Source: Microbotryum silenes-acaulis (taxonomy: Eukaryota > Basidiomycota > Microbotryomycetes > Microbotryales > Microbotryaceae). Taken from it: a stretch of DNA of 64,000 nt. The notes below the pieces were generated by a model. That model did not search any database, had not been told where the DNA came from, and was given only the letters and a program-made list of their open reading frames with translations. The first letter of the stretch is position 1. Each line of letters begins with the position of its first letter. Below, one piece after another: positions 1-9,820 of this stretch. Where the stretch lies: assembly GCA_003665825.1 (NCBI GenBank), contig QPFY01000002.1, positions 124,001 to 188,000 on the forward strand. The letters are read 5' to 3'. Made by a program: the position numbers and the translations under genes.

Positions 1-86
1 GTGAGATACGAAAGAAGCAGACGACGTCGTTCAGGGGTATTGAAGCCCCTGTTGACGTTCCAGGTCATGATGATGAACTCAATCAT
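1..86 (-). CDS. LINE ORF2, first 28 codons (runs off the left edge)
   Basis: This is the start of the endonuclease/reverse transcriptase ORF of a non-LTR retrotransposon. The minus strand reads MIEFIIMTWNVNRGFN, and the TWNVN block is the usual start of the EEP (AP-type) endonuclease domain, where the Asn residues sit at the metal site. The ATG at 86-84 overlaps the TAA stop of ORF1 (88-86) as TAATG, one base back in frame. The first in-frame Met could also be the one seven codons in, at 68-66. The rest of the protein lies outside the window. The identification rests on 28 residues plus the position behind an ORF1 with a zinc knuckle, so the family is likely but the clade is not known. Confidence 0.7.
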   Translation of the reverse strand, partial: MIEFIIMTWNVNRGFNTPERRRLLLSYL

Positions 87-2080
87 TACGATCGCGCCTT
101 CGTTGCAGCAGCAGCTCCCTTGATGGACAACATAGGTCCGAATGTGGGTGAGGGGAGCGGGTCCGCAGCAGTCGATTCGTTCCAGTCCGATGTGCGCGCG
201 ACGCTGGTGAGACGCTGGATACGCTCGGACCGGCGAAGACCCTGGGAACTTCCTTCGTCCACCTCCTGCTTGGGCTCGGGCTCGGGATCAAACACTGGAC
301 CTGGAGACGGCGAAGGCATCCAACCGGTCACAGACGGGGTGCGGTCCAACTCGGTGATCTCATCGTATAGACCAGCATCCTGTTTGCGCTCGCGATCCGA
401 CACACGATTCATCCAGTCGTCGGGAAGGCCGTCCATATCAAGCTGATGGTGACTGGCCGATCGGGAGCGCGTCAGCTCAGGGGTATGCTCAGGAGTCGTC
501 GAAACAATCTCAGGCACAGACCCCGTCTCGGCCGACTGCGATTCCCCTTCTTCCGCGTCACTCGTCTCCGTGTGTTCCCCCTGGTTCCCCTCCGCTCCGC
601 GGTCCTGCAGATCCGACAGATCCGAAGGCTCCAGCGGCGGCACCTCCTGCTGTTGTTCCAGCTGTGCCTCGACTACGCTCATCGCGTCCTCGTCGTCCTC
701 GAGGGCCTGAGCGGGCTCCTCCTGCGCCTCCTCGGCTACGTCGCCGGCCAGACTTGCGAATGGGTTTGCGGCGACGATGAAACCGCGAGGGGCGGATGCT
801 ATGGGTGTAGAGCTTTGTGAACGAGTAGGGTAGACTCGTGGTGAGTTGTTAGTGTCCCTTGTGGGAGATGCGTTCTTCTTTGAACGCTTGGACGCGACAG
901 GAGACATTGGGGGAGAGGGAGAGGCTACATCACCTCTGCGTTGTTTTTGGGGGGTCGAGGTTTGCTCGATGTTGCTTTGGGGCTCAGCCTGGGGCCTTTG
1001 GTTGTTGTTGTTTTTCTGGGAGGCCTGCTGACGCTGGACCGGCTTTTGAACGCAGTTGTCGGAGTGGCCTACAAAGCCGCATCGGCGGCACGAGGCTTCG
1101 GCCTCGTAGTCGTGGCGAAGGGGCGTGAGTGTTGCAAGTCGTCCCCGAAGGTCGATCCTCGTCGGTAGAACCTGCCGAAGTTGAGCACCGTTGTTCTTGA
1201 ACAGGTCGTCGTCGTCGAACTGGACGATGGCCGCGTAGTTTCCTCGAGCGACGAGGTACGAGCCTTGAACGACCGTTAGAGGCTGCTGGAGTTGGAGCAA
1301 GTCGCACTTGTGGCCGTCCCCGGTAAGCTTGGCGACGACGCCTTGCAGTTTGTTCCAGAGGTCGTCGTTCGTGTATTCGGCCTCAGGACTGATAATGAAA
1401 CGCAGTTCGACGACGTTTTTGACGAACGCCAAGCGCTTGCGGACTTGGGCAAAGGAGCGTTTCCACTCGATCTTGGTCGCCGCGTCGTGGACTTGGTCGA
1501 GCGCCGCTGCGCTAGCGCAGCGCACCACGAACTTGAACCGGGTGTTACCGCTTTGGATGATCGATTCCGGTGCGACTCCATGGATGATTGGAGCGTATTT
1601 CTGGAGCTCGGGCGGGAGGACAACTCCTGCGGGCAGGTTAAAACACAACGACGTGTCGGGCGACAGGGTACGGAGCACCTTCGAGTACAACTCGGACTTC
1701 TCGCGTTCGGTGGCCACGCCGGTGTGTTCGAACGTGACTTCCAGAACGGCACCAGACGTGTCAGTAATTGGTTTCGTTGCATTGAGTGCGCTGAAGCGCA
1801 GGGAGGTGGCCCGGTCCTTGCCGAAGCCGAGTGCGTCTTTGAGCACAAGGATGCGGGTGCCCTGGCGTGTGCCATCTTCGACACTGATCATCTTCAGGAT
1901 TCTCGCGACATCCTCTTTCCTCTTCTTTTCTTCATCACACTTTTCCTGGTACAGCGCTAGGCCGGGGTTCGCTGGTCCCTCGGCGGCATCGGCTTCCGCC
2001 CCCGCGTCACCACGTGGTTGTCCCGTCGCTGCCGGCTCCGGAGGGCCGCGGCCCGGATCAGGCGGTGCCTGGTCGGACAT
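86..2080 (-). CDS. LINE ORF1, gag-like RNA-binding protein with zinc knuckle
   Basis: ORF1 of a LINE-type retrotransposon, 664 residues from the Met at 2080 (MSDQAPPDPG). The frame is open up to 2299, but that extension is hydrophobic and looks like untranslated leader. The N-terminal part is Pro/Ala-rich and acidic. A folded middle section is followed by one CCHC-like knuckle, CRRCGFVGHSDNC, with spacing CX2CX4HX3C, one residue short of the classic HX4C. The C-terminal 300 residues are Gln-, Ser- and Glu-rich and low in complexity. Proteins of this layout bind the element RNA in the RNP. The stop overlaps the ORF2 start as TAATG, which suggests coupled translation. There are no stops or frameshifts, so this copy may be young. 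No close relative could be named from sequence alone. Confidence 0.8.
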   Translation of the reverse strand: MSDQAPPDPGRGPPEPAATGQPRGDAGAEADAAEGPANPGLALYQEKCDEEKKRKEDVARILKMISVEDGTRQGTRILVLKDALGFGKDRATSLRFSALNATKPITDTSGAVLEVTFEHTGVATEREKSELYSKVLRTLSPDTSLCFNLPAGVVLPPELQKYAPIIHGVAPESIIQSGNTRFKFVVRCASAAALDQVHDAATKIEWKRSFAQVRKRLAFVKNVVELRFIISPEAEYTNDDLWNKLQGVVAKLTGDGHKCDLLQLQQPLTVVQGSYLVARGNYAAIVQFDDDDLFKNNGAQLRQVLPTRIDLRGRLATLTPLRHDYEAEASCRRCGFVGHSDNCVQKPVQRQQASQKNNNNQRPQAEPQSNIEQTSTPQKQRRGDVASPSPPMSPVASKRSKKNASPTRDTNNSPRVYPTRSQSSTPIASAPRGFIVAANPFASLAGDVAEEAQEEPAQALEDDEDAMSVVEAQLEQQQEVPPLEPSDLSDLQDRGAEGNQGEHTETSDAEEGESQSAETGSVPEIVSTTPEHTPELTRSRSASHHQLDMDGLPDDWMNRVSDRERKQDAGLYDEITELDRTPSVTGWMPSPSPGPVFDPEPEPKQEVDEGSSQGLRRSERIQRLTSVARTSDWNESTAADPLPSPTFGPMLSIKGAAAATKARS

Positions 2081-2299
2081 CAGGTCGATAGCTGGTGTAG
2101 CAGTTGATGTATTCGATGTATTGACGTTTGCAGAGGTAGGGTAGTGCGATTGGGATGAAAGATGAAAGAACCCAGCCAAGAACCACAAACCAAAAACCAA
2201 ATAAAAATCACAAGTCCCCTTTCCCTCTTTCTCAATCTCCAAAATGTCTCCCAAACACGCCAGAATACTGAACCTGTTTTCTCTCGCTCTTTTTGCCAT

Positions 2300-3550
2300 T
2301 CCTCCTCATAGGCTTCCGTACTCCCCAGGAGCCTCGGGTTCTTTGCGCCGGCGGGCATTGTCGCCTTTGGTTCGAGCTTCTGCCACATCACGATGACACA
2401 CAGCGAAAGCGGATCCCCTTGGCCCTCTCCTGGACTACGCCGTGAGTTTTCCACTCCTCTCAAGGGCCGGGTCTGTCTTCTCTTTCGGTCGAGCGACTCC
2501 GTGATCTCCTGTTCAAGGCCGGCACAAACTGCCTACGTGGCTCGCCTCTCCTTGCTTTGCTGCTCGCTCGGAGTCGCGGCCGCGCGGCGGGTGACTCGGG
2601 TACCGAACCGCCATACACATCCACACTCGAGCGAGGTCCCACACAATGACATCACCGTCGTGGGCCTCATGCTCCTTCTTTCCCCAGTATCTGCGGTGAT
2701 TGGGAACCACCTGCACGTACAACGGGACTCGAGTGTGCGTTCCGAGATTGGGAGTACGCCGCAGGGAAGCGAGGCCCCTGCGGAAGGTATACCCCGCCTC
2801 TGGTCTCCAGCCGCGCGCCGGTGTTGTCGGCCACCCGCCCGCGCTGCAGACCGAGGCGTGTCCAATGGACTGTCACATGCTCCGTGACTTTCCCCGGAAA
2901 TCTTGGGATTGTGTGTTTTTGTGCGAAGTAGGCCTGTTTCGCAGTTGCAGTCATTGAAATGGGGGTGATCTGGGGTCGTGCGGTCGCGAGGGGGGGGCCA
3001 ACTTTAGTAACTGAAAAGGGGTTTGGAATCCGCGGTGCAGATCCAGCGCAGTTGGGTACAAGGGGTAGGTGATTGCTGCAGTCGCAGGGGGTTACATCCC
3101 CCCTTTGGACCACGTGAATCATTCGGATTGAGCGGGATGTTTGTGCCATCGGAGGCCTTGTTCGACGCGTGTCAAAGAATTAAGGGGCTTCAAGGAGTAG
3201 GGCGGTCTCAGGGGGGGTCTGAAGTCAAAAGATCGAAGAAGGTTCAACTGTACAACTATAATCGGATTCGCCTGTACAACACATGTACCACCACCAACAA
3301 TTCCTCCATCGTTTCCCGATTCCTTGTGTATTATCTTCAATCTTCCTTTCATTCGTCTCTGGGAGGGAGCAACCGTGGGTGGGGGGGACTTGAACTCGGA
3401 TGTATCGGGTTGGTCTGTTCTGCTAGTTACAACGCATCGAGCGGCGGTTGTGGTCATCATCGTGCATACTGGGCAGCATCTCCTTTAGTTCCGTAGGGGG
3501 TTTTCTCGTCTTGCAAATTAGCGATGAGTTTCATACAAAAAAAATAAAAT
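2300..3550. other. No supported gene; probable LINE 5' leader and unique DNA
   Basis: No ORF here has recognisable domains. The part next to 2300 is probably the 5' untranslated region of the minus-strand LINE, whose outer end I could not fix. The right end carries an A-rich run at about 3533-3549 directly before the truncated plus-strand LINE fragment. Confidence 0.4.
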
Positions 3551-4594
3551 TGGGGGGCAGTCGTTGCAGCGGCCAGGGTCACAGTTCCAACCATCAAGTC
3601 CGAACTCCTTACGCTTCCCGAATTGCTTTCGCTTCCGCCTCGCCTCCCTTCACTCTATGCTGAAGGTGCCAAGCACGCATATGACGGTGCGGACGCAGTG
3701 GCGAAGTTTGCGCAGATCGCGGACCTGTACTGGAGGGACGAAGGGAAGGGATGGGCTCTGGTTGGTCATCGACGCGGGTTCTGGCAGCACTCTAAGGAAC
3801 CCGCCCTACAGCACGAGCACGTGTGGTCGCGCGTGGGTCAGTTGCTCAAGGCGAAAGCCTTGCTGCCCAAGACCGCGTTGCGACCTACTCGGATACCTCT
3901 CAAGGAGGCTCCCCGTCCTCCGTGCTTCAACTTCTTTGGGCTCTCCTGACCTTTTACGATTCGCAAGCTTCGTCGGCTTGTGAACAAGGTGCGGTTCCCA
4001 GGGAGGGAGGATCGTGTCAAGCGTTTCCGTGATGGGACTTCTCAGAGCGATAGGAAGCGCTTCTGGAGATGGCTTCATGACCGGTTCGCGTCTGCTGTGG
4101 AGCAGGACACCCACTGGCGGCTCATGTACGACGTGACGCCGACGCGCAAGAGGCAGCATACTCAGGGTCATGCCTCTTCGCCGACGTGTCTATTCTGCGG
4201 CAACGATGCAGCGGTCATCGAGACGGTGTCGCACTACTTTGTCGAGTGCGCGTACTCGACCAGCTTCTGGGGCGGGGTGCTTCGCATTCTGTTCGACAAG
4301 CTCGGCATCGAGGATACCGACGTCGATCCGTCGACGTTCACTCCGGAGCAGCTGACTATGGGGCTCCCCCTTTTACGGGGTCGTGGGAGAACGACCTCGA
4401 AATGGATGTGGGTTCGGCTGGCTTGCGCGATCGGCTTCCAGCGGCTGCACCTGCTCCGCTGGCGCGTTCATCAGCGGTTCGAGCTGGACAAGGTCGTGGC
4501 CCCTCCCTCGCTGCCCAGTGCACTCAGAGCGTTCGAGCGAGATTTTCTCTCTCGAGCGGGCTTTGTGCCTGGGGCTCGAGATTGGGAGGTGTGA
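3551..4594 (+). pseudogene. LINE ORF2 3' fragment with zf-RVT zinc-binding motif
   Basis: The C-terminal end of a LINE reverse transcriptase ORF, truncated at its 5' side. One frame runs from about 3557 to the TGA at 4592, with a single in-frame TGA at 3947-3949. Past that stop the text continues in the same frame (KLRRLVNKVRFPGRE) and reaches CLFCGNDAAVIETVSHYFVE, the Cys-Cys-His cluster (zf-RVT) seen at the end of fungal LINE ORF2 proteins. The polymerase and endonuclease domains are missing, as expected from incomplete reverse transcription. The fragment is on the opposite strand to the LINE at 1-2080, and there is no overlapping portion that would show whether they belong to one family. 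Dead copy. Confidence 0.75.
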
Positions 4595-5554
4595 TGACCG
4601 AGTTAAGTCCTTCCTTCCTATTTTCCTCCCTTCTTTTTCGGAGGTCGACTTTTCTTTCAGAAGCTGACTGTCTTGAAACTTGTTACACAGTGGAAGGCTG
4701 CGCACCTCTCTTTCTCTCTCTACTTTGCGCAGTAGCGGTCTTCGTTCTTGGATGGATCGGCAAGCCCGGTCGATCGTCTTTGCGTTGGAGGCTTTGTGAA
4801 GTTCTCCCCTCTCCTTTCCCCCCCTTTTCCCTTCCCTTCCTCTTCTCGTTCCTGTTGCTCAGTTGTTGACTACGCTTCAGCCACTTCCCCTTTTACTCCT
4901 AAGCCGTGTGTTGGATTCCGTCGAATGGTTCGTTCGTTCGCGTTGGTCAAGATCTACGGCATGGCTCGGGAAGAAAGGTCGCTCGTTCTTGGTCAATATC
5001 CTCGCGTCAAGGCGAGGCTCGTTTCGTTGTATTGGATCGTCTTTCGCTCGGCCCCAACGGCTCAACAGCCAGCACTCGAGACTCAGCCAAGGGAGGGCAT
5101 CAGGCGCTGTCGGGGTGACGAGTAGCTGGGGCTTGGCTGCGGCCTGTTAGTCCCTGGGGACCTCTACCTCCGGCTTCGACCCCCTCCCTTGGCCCCTCGG
5201 GTGTGTTCCCCTCCTCCTCCTCTCCTCTCTGTCTTAGTATTCCTGGTTCTCCCTATCCCCAGTCGTGACTTTCTTTATACTCTCCCCCTTCTTTCTCTAG
5301 GCGCTCTTGCCTGGTTTTCGAGTATCTTCGCTCCCGCTCTTGGGACGTGAAGCGGCAGCAGTACTCACCGCCCGTTGGAGTCCGCGTTAGGTGCTCGGCG
5401 GGTTTTGATCTGCGCAGCGCTCTTTGCGCGCAGGGGTTTGACTTTCACCCAACTGCTTGCCGTCGTTGCTTTATAACCTCTTTTAGCTCTTTTTGTAGCG
5501 GTCCCAGCCAACCCGAAGGATTGCAATTTATGAGCCCCAGTCCAAAAAAAAAAA
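4595..5554 (+). repeat. LINE 3' untranslated region ending in poly(A)
   Basis: About 950 bp follow the LINE stop without a coding frame. They are rich in C/T runs and end in an 11-base A run at 5544-5554. The recognisable Copia reading frame begins about 45 bp later. This is the expected layout for a LINE copy that landed in a Copia element. I could not identify a clean target-site duplication, because the left junction at about 3550 is itself A-rich. Confidence 0.5.
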
Positions 5555-5596
5555 GGACTTCCTTTGAGTACTGCTGTCAGTGTACCGCTGTCATCC

Positions 5597-7666
5597 TGAC
5601 ACAAGCGGGCAAAACTCGACCCCAAGGCCAAACCATTCATCTTCGTTGGCATCGATAACAGATCCAAGGCCTGGACGCTGGACGACCCGGCCACAACTTC
5701 GTTCTTCCAGAGCCGCGATGTCCTATTCGATGAGAAAGTCTTCCCCGCTCGAGATGCCCCGATCGACCAACCGAAACCTCACATGACGTCCACCACTGGC
5801 GACTGGACCTTTGTTGACGCTGCACATGGCTCCCGCACTGCACCACCACCATCCCTCCCGCCCGTCGTGCACGAAAATCGATTTGCCGCGCTTGAGACCG
5901 ACACGAGTGACGACGCAATGATCGACATGTCCAATGATGGCTTTGACACACCGTCCGACATGTCCAGGGCTCAGTTCTCGCCATCACCTCCTGCGTCGGA
6001 CGTGACCGACGACTCGGCCGACCCAATCGACTTCTTGTCATGCCCGTCTCGCGCCGCTGCCTTCGCCGCCGCCACTGCTGGTTCACCGGTCGTCGAACTC
6101 GAAGGGCCAACCGAGGACCCCCAAAATTGGTCGCAGGCGGTCAAGTCAGGTAAAGAGGAGATCTAGAGGCAAGCAGCAGCCGATGAGTTTCACTCCCTCG
6201 CCACCGAATATGAATGCTTCACCCCCGTTGACTCCTCCTCACTGCCACATGGCGCAAAAGTCCTTGGATCCAGGTTCATCTTCCGCACCAAACGCGATCA
6301 ACTTGGCAAGATCACTTCGCACAAGGGCCGGCTCGTTGCACAGGGTTTTTCCCAGCGCCCAGGTATTGATTACGATGAGACGTTTGCTCCTGTTGCCAAG
6401 TTCACCTCAATCCGGGCTCTCATCGCCCTGGCCGCCGCCAAGAAACTCCACGTCCATCAGGCCGACGTTGACAAGGCATACCTCCACGGCGAGCTGAAGG
6501 AAGACCTCTACATGCGCGTCCCACAAGGTGTTGACATGCCCGGTAAAGTCCTCAAACTCCATCGATCGATCTACGGCCTCAAGCAGGCCGGCCGAGTCTG
6601 GAATGAGCACATTGACTTGACGCTGAAGAGCCTCAACTACCGCGCCACAGCCAAGGACCACTGCGTGTACGTACGACGCGACGGCGACCACTACCACTAC
6701 ATCGCCCTCTACGTCGATGACTTGCTGATGGTCAGCCCTTTGGAGGACGAGATCGAGCGCATCCTCAACGGCCTGGAGCAAAAATACGGCATCAAGCAAC
6801 TTGGCCCAGCCCAATACATCTTGGGGATCCAGATCAAACGACAGGCCGACAAGTCCATCATCCTGTCGCAGGAGGCCTACATCACCAGCATCCTCCGCAG
6901 ATTTGGCATGTCTGACAGCAGCCCCGCCTCCACGCCCATGGCCCCGAACCGCCAGCTCGAACATTCGCTCGCGGAACCATCAAAAATTGCTAGAACACGG
7001 TACATGCAGGCCATTGGGTGCCTCCTATACGCTGCCACCGGTACTCGCCCAGACATTTCCTACGCTGTCGGATACCTTGCACGCTTCTCTGCCAGTCCCA
7101 CACCTGAACACTGGACGGCCATCAAGACTGTCTTCCGGTACTTACGTGGAACCGCACGTCTGGGACTGCACTACAGCTCTGAACAAGGCAAGTTCTCCGG
7201 CTTCACCGGTTACTCTGACGCAGACTGGGGAACCTGCACCACATCATCACGGTCAACGATGGGGTACAGCTTCCACCTGGCTGGATCTGTCATCTCCTGG
7301 TCCTCCAAAGTGCAAAACCGTGTGGCCGACTCCACCACAAACGCCAAGTACCTCGCCCTCTCACATGCCTCAAAGGAAGCCGGCCACCTCCAAGAACTGC
7401 TTATGGAGCTGGGTGTCGACACACGAGCCCCTGTCTAACTGTACGGCGACAACCAAGGCGCCATTGCTCTCGCCAAGAACCCCACCCTTCACCACCGGTC
7501 CCGTCACATTCGCATTCGTGAGCACTTTGTACGCGACCAGGTCAGGCTGGGCACCATTCAAGTCGACTATGTGGACACAAAAACCATGGTCGCCGACATC
7601 TTCACCAAGGCACTTGGACCCTTGGTGTTCAAGGTTCATCGTGACAACCTGGGTCTTAGAGGCTAA
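5597..7666 (+). pseudogene. Ty1/Copia pol, 5' truncated and with two stops
   Basis: The remains of a Copia polyprotein in one frame. It starts with the end of the integrase region (HKRAKLDPKAKPFIFVG, then SRDVLFDE). A variable linker follows, then the reverse transcriptase: KVLGSRFIFRTKRD, RLVAQGFSQRPG, QADVDKAYLHGELKEDLYM, and the catalytic IALYVDDLLMVS near 6706. RNase H follows (GYSDADWGTC), and the C-terminal end reads [14 protein letters not shown] to [14 protein letters not shown] at 6164-6166 and TAA at 7436-7438 interrupt the frame, and the family alignment simply continues past each. Gag, protease, most of the integrase and the 5' LTR are absent, cut off where the plus-strand LINE ends. 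The 3' LTR follows at 7689. Not functional. Confidence 0.9.
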
Positions 7667-7688
7667 GTAAGCTTCGAGCGAGGGGGGG

Positions 7689-7916
7689 TGTTGAATTCCA
7701 TACACTCTTGCTTAGGTCGATCTCCAACCCGCGCCCAGCCTAGCCAGCCGCGCGCCGCTCGGACCCCTTTTGGACTTAGAGATATTTCGCGCACTCGAAC
7801 TGCGAGCCTCTTTAGTCTTTCCCCTAACACTCCAATATACTTCCTACAACTCGTACTGTGTCTCGTGTACTTACTGGTTGCCGATCCAGTCCCCTCTCGA
7901 GACATACGACTTAACA
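7689..7916 (+). repeat. Copia 3' LTR
   Basis: Starts with TGTTGAATTCC right after a purine-rich tract (7677-7688, GAGCGAGGGGGGG-like), which is the usual polypurine primer site. It ends with TTAACA, giving TG...CA ends with imperfect short inverted repeats. The pol stop codon lies 22 bp upstream. Length about 228 bp. The exact 3' end is inferred from the TTAACA and from the point at which Helitron coding sequence resumes at 7917. No 5' partner is present to confirm it. Confidence 0.65.
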
Positions 7917-9459
7917 ACTGTGAAGGGGCCCGCGAGGAGGAACCGGTTTGAGATGAGATCAACGAGTTTGTCGAAGGTTGCTACATCAGTGCTCCAGAAG
8001 CGGTCCACCACCTATTCGGATTCTCGGTCGGTAGAGTGTGGCCGCCCGTCAATTGACTACCGGTCCATCTGGAGAATCAACAATCTGTGCAGATCAATCC
8101 CAATGAACCGCTGCACCTCGACACTCCGCCCACTCGCTCCAAACTGACCGGCTTCTTCGACCTGCGTGAGCTCACTACCACGTTGCTCTACACGAATGTG
8201 CCGCGCTACTACTCCTGGAATAAGGAGAAGTTGCGCTGGAAACGCCGAGTCCATGATCGCAATGTCATTGGACGAATCTACACCGTCCCACTGCGTAGTG
8301 GGGAGCGCTTTTACCGCAGACTGCTCCTTGAGGTCGTCATGGGCCCGACATCGTTTGCGGACCTGCTCATGTTCGAAGACGTCGTGTATCCTTCCTATCG
8401 CGCCGCTCGCGGACTTCTCGCCGACGATGGCGAGCATCACATCTGTCTCAGGGACGCTGCACAGATTGAAACCGGTGACCAACTACGCCAATTATTCGTG
8501 TTCATGCTCATCCATGCGACGGTTGCCAACCCGCCAGCTTTGCTGGATCGTCACTTTGCTTCTCTTAGCGACGATGCCCGTTATCACATCGAACGCTATG
8601 AAGATGTGCCTGTCAACGATCAAACCATCCGCCTATGGACCCTCAACAAGATTCGTCTCCTCCTTGTGGCAAATGATCGAACTTTGGCCTTCTTTGATCT
8701 TCCCGAGCTGACCGAGGACGAAGTGCGGCTGTTTGATTGTCTTGAGGAACGGCTTCCCTGTTTTGATCGCCAGCAATGCGCGCAAAATGCCGAAGCGGCG
8801 CATGCCCGTCTGAACCACAACCAATGAATTGCATTTGACGAGTTTCTTCGCGCGGTCAAGCTCGATGTCGTCGATCAGATGCGCGACAACAACCTTGGGC
8901 GGCAGCATGTCTTTTTCCTGCTTGCACCTGGGGGTACTGGCAAGAATTTTGTGGAGAATGCCCTTCTTGATACTGTGCGAGCGAGGCGACCAAGTGATTG
9001 CGGTGGCGTCGTTCGGAGTGGCGGCGTTGCTTCTCAAGGGAGGACACACGGCGCATTCGACTTTTCGAATCCCACTCAACACCTTGCCAACCTCGACGTG
9101 TCCAGTCGATAGGGAGAGTGATCTTGCGCTGATGCTGCGTACCACCAAGCTCATCATTTGGGATGAAGCACCAATGGCGCATCAATTCGCGGTGGAAGCG
9201 GTCGACCGTTTACTGCGTGATCTCCGAGAGACCGAGGAGCTCTTTGGCGGAGTGACAACAATCTTTGCGGGTCAGTTGGGCTCTTCCGCCTCCGCTCTTC
9301 ACAATGGCATGCTAACGAGGTTTCCAATTCGCAGGGGACTTTCGCCAGTGCCTTCCTGTCGTTCCCAAAGGAACTCCCAGTCAAATTGTCAATGCATCCC
9401 TCATCAAGGCAGACTTCTGGCGCGACGTTCGTATCTTGCGACTTACCGAGAACATGCGT
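7917..9459 (+). pseudogene. Helitron RepHel, PIF1-type helicase, left part
   Basis: The helicase section of a Helitron replication protein, decayed. Readable blocks in order are YISAPEAVHHLFGF, PPVN-stop-LPVHLENQQ, SKLTGFFDLRELTTTLLY, VPRYYSWNKEKLRWKRR, YRRLLLEVVMGPTSFADL, and the Walker A region FFLLAPGGTGKNF with Asn where Thr is normal. Then come VASFGVAALLLKGGHTAHST and the Walker B region LIIWDEAPM. TGA stops at 7949 and after PPVN, a stop at 8825, and frame changes near 8990 break it. An intron at 9271-9334 (GTCAGT, GCTAAC, CAG) rejoins TTIFAG to DFRQCLPVVPKG. The gene breaks at ENMR, where the Plavaka element begins at 9460, and resumes at 17,263. The Rep (HUH) domain is not seen. The Copia LTR abuts the left side. 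Confidence 0.85.
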
Positions 9460-9820
9460 CATCAGCAACTTTGCCACTTGCTAAACGCCACTAAATAAAT
9501 CTCGAGCGCTAAAGTGCGCAAAATGGCACTAAATGGCGCTAAAATTGGCACTGTTTGATGAACTTAGCACAGTTTGATGAAGTTGACACTTAACATTTGG
9601 AGCAGTGCCGTGGTGAGGTGTATCAATGTAAGGACCTTGGTTTCTATACTTCTTATTATAATCTCTAGGTATCAGTATACCAAGTACTCGACTTGCAATA
9701 GATACATAAAGACATAATTTGCTCTTGACACATGTTTTGCAGTACTACAAAATACCACGATTCCTACCAGAACTGAAGCTATAGTACTGATGATTCAAGT
9801 GACCAAACTCATGACAGGGG

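Noticed and set aside
86..2080. Plus-strand frames opposite LINE ORF1 (for example 1292-1960 and 1308-2144)
   Set aside because: They are shadows of the ORF1 frame without known domains.
3375..3445. GGACTTGAACTCGG on the plus strand, resembling the complement of a tRNA T-arm
   Set aside because: The T-stem does not pair and no acceptor, D or anticodon stem could be formed.
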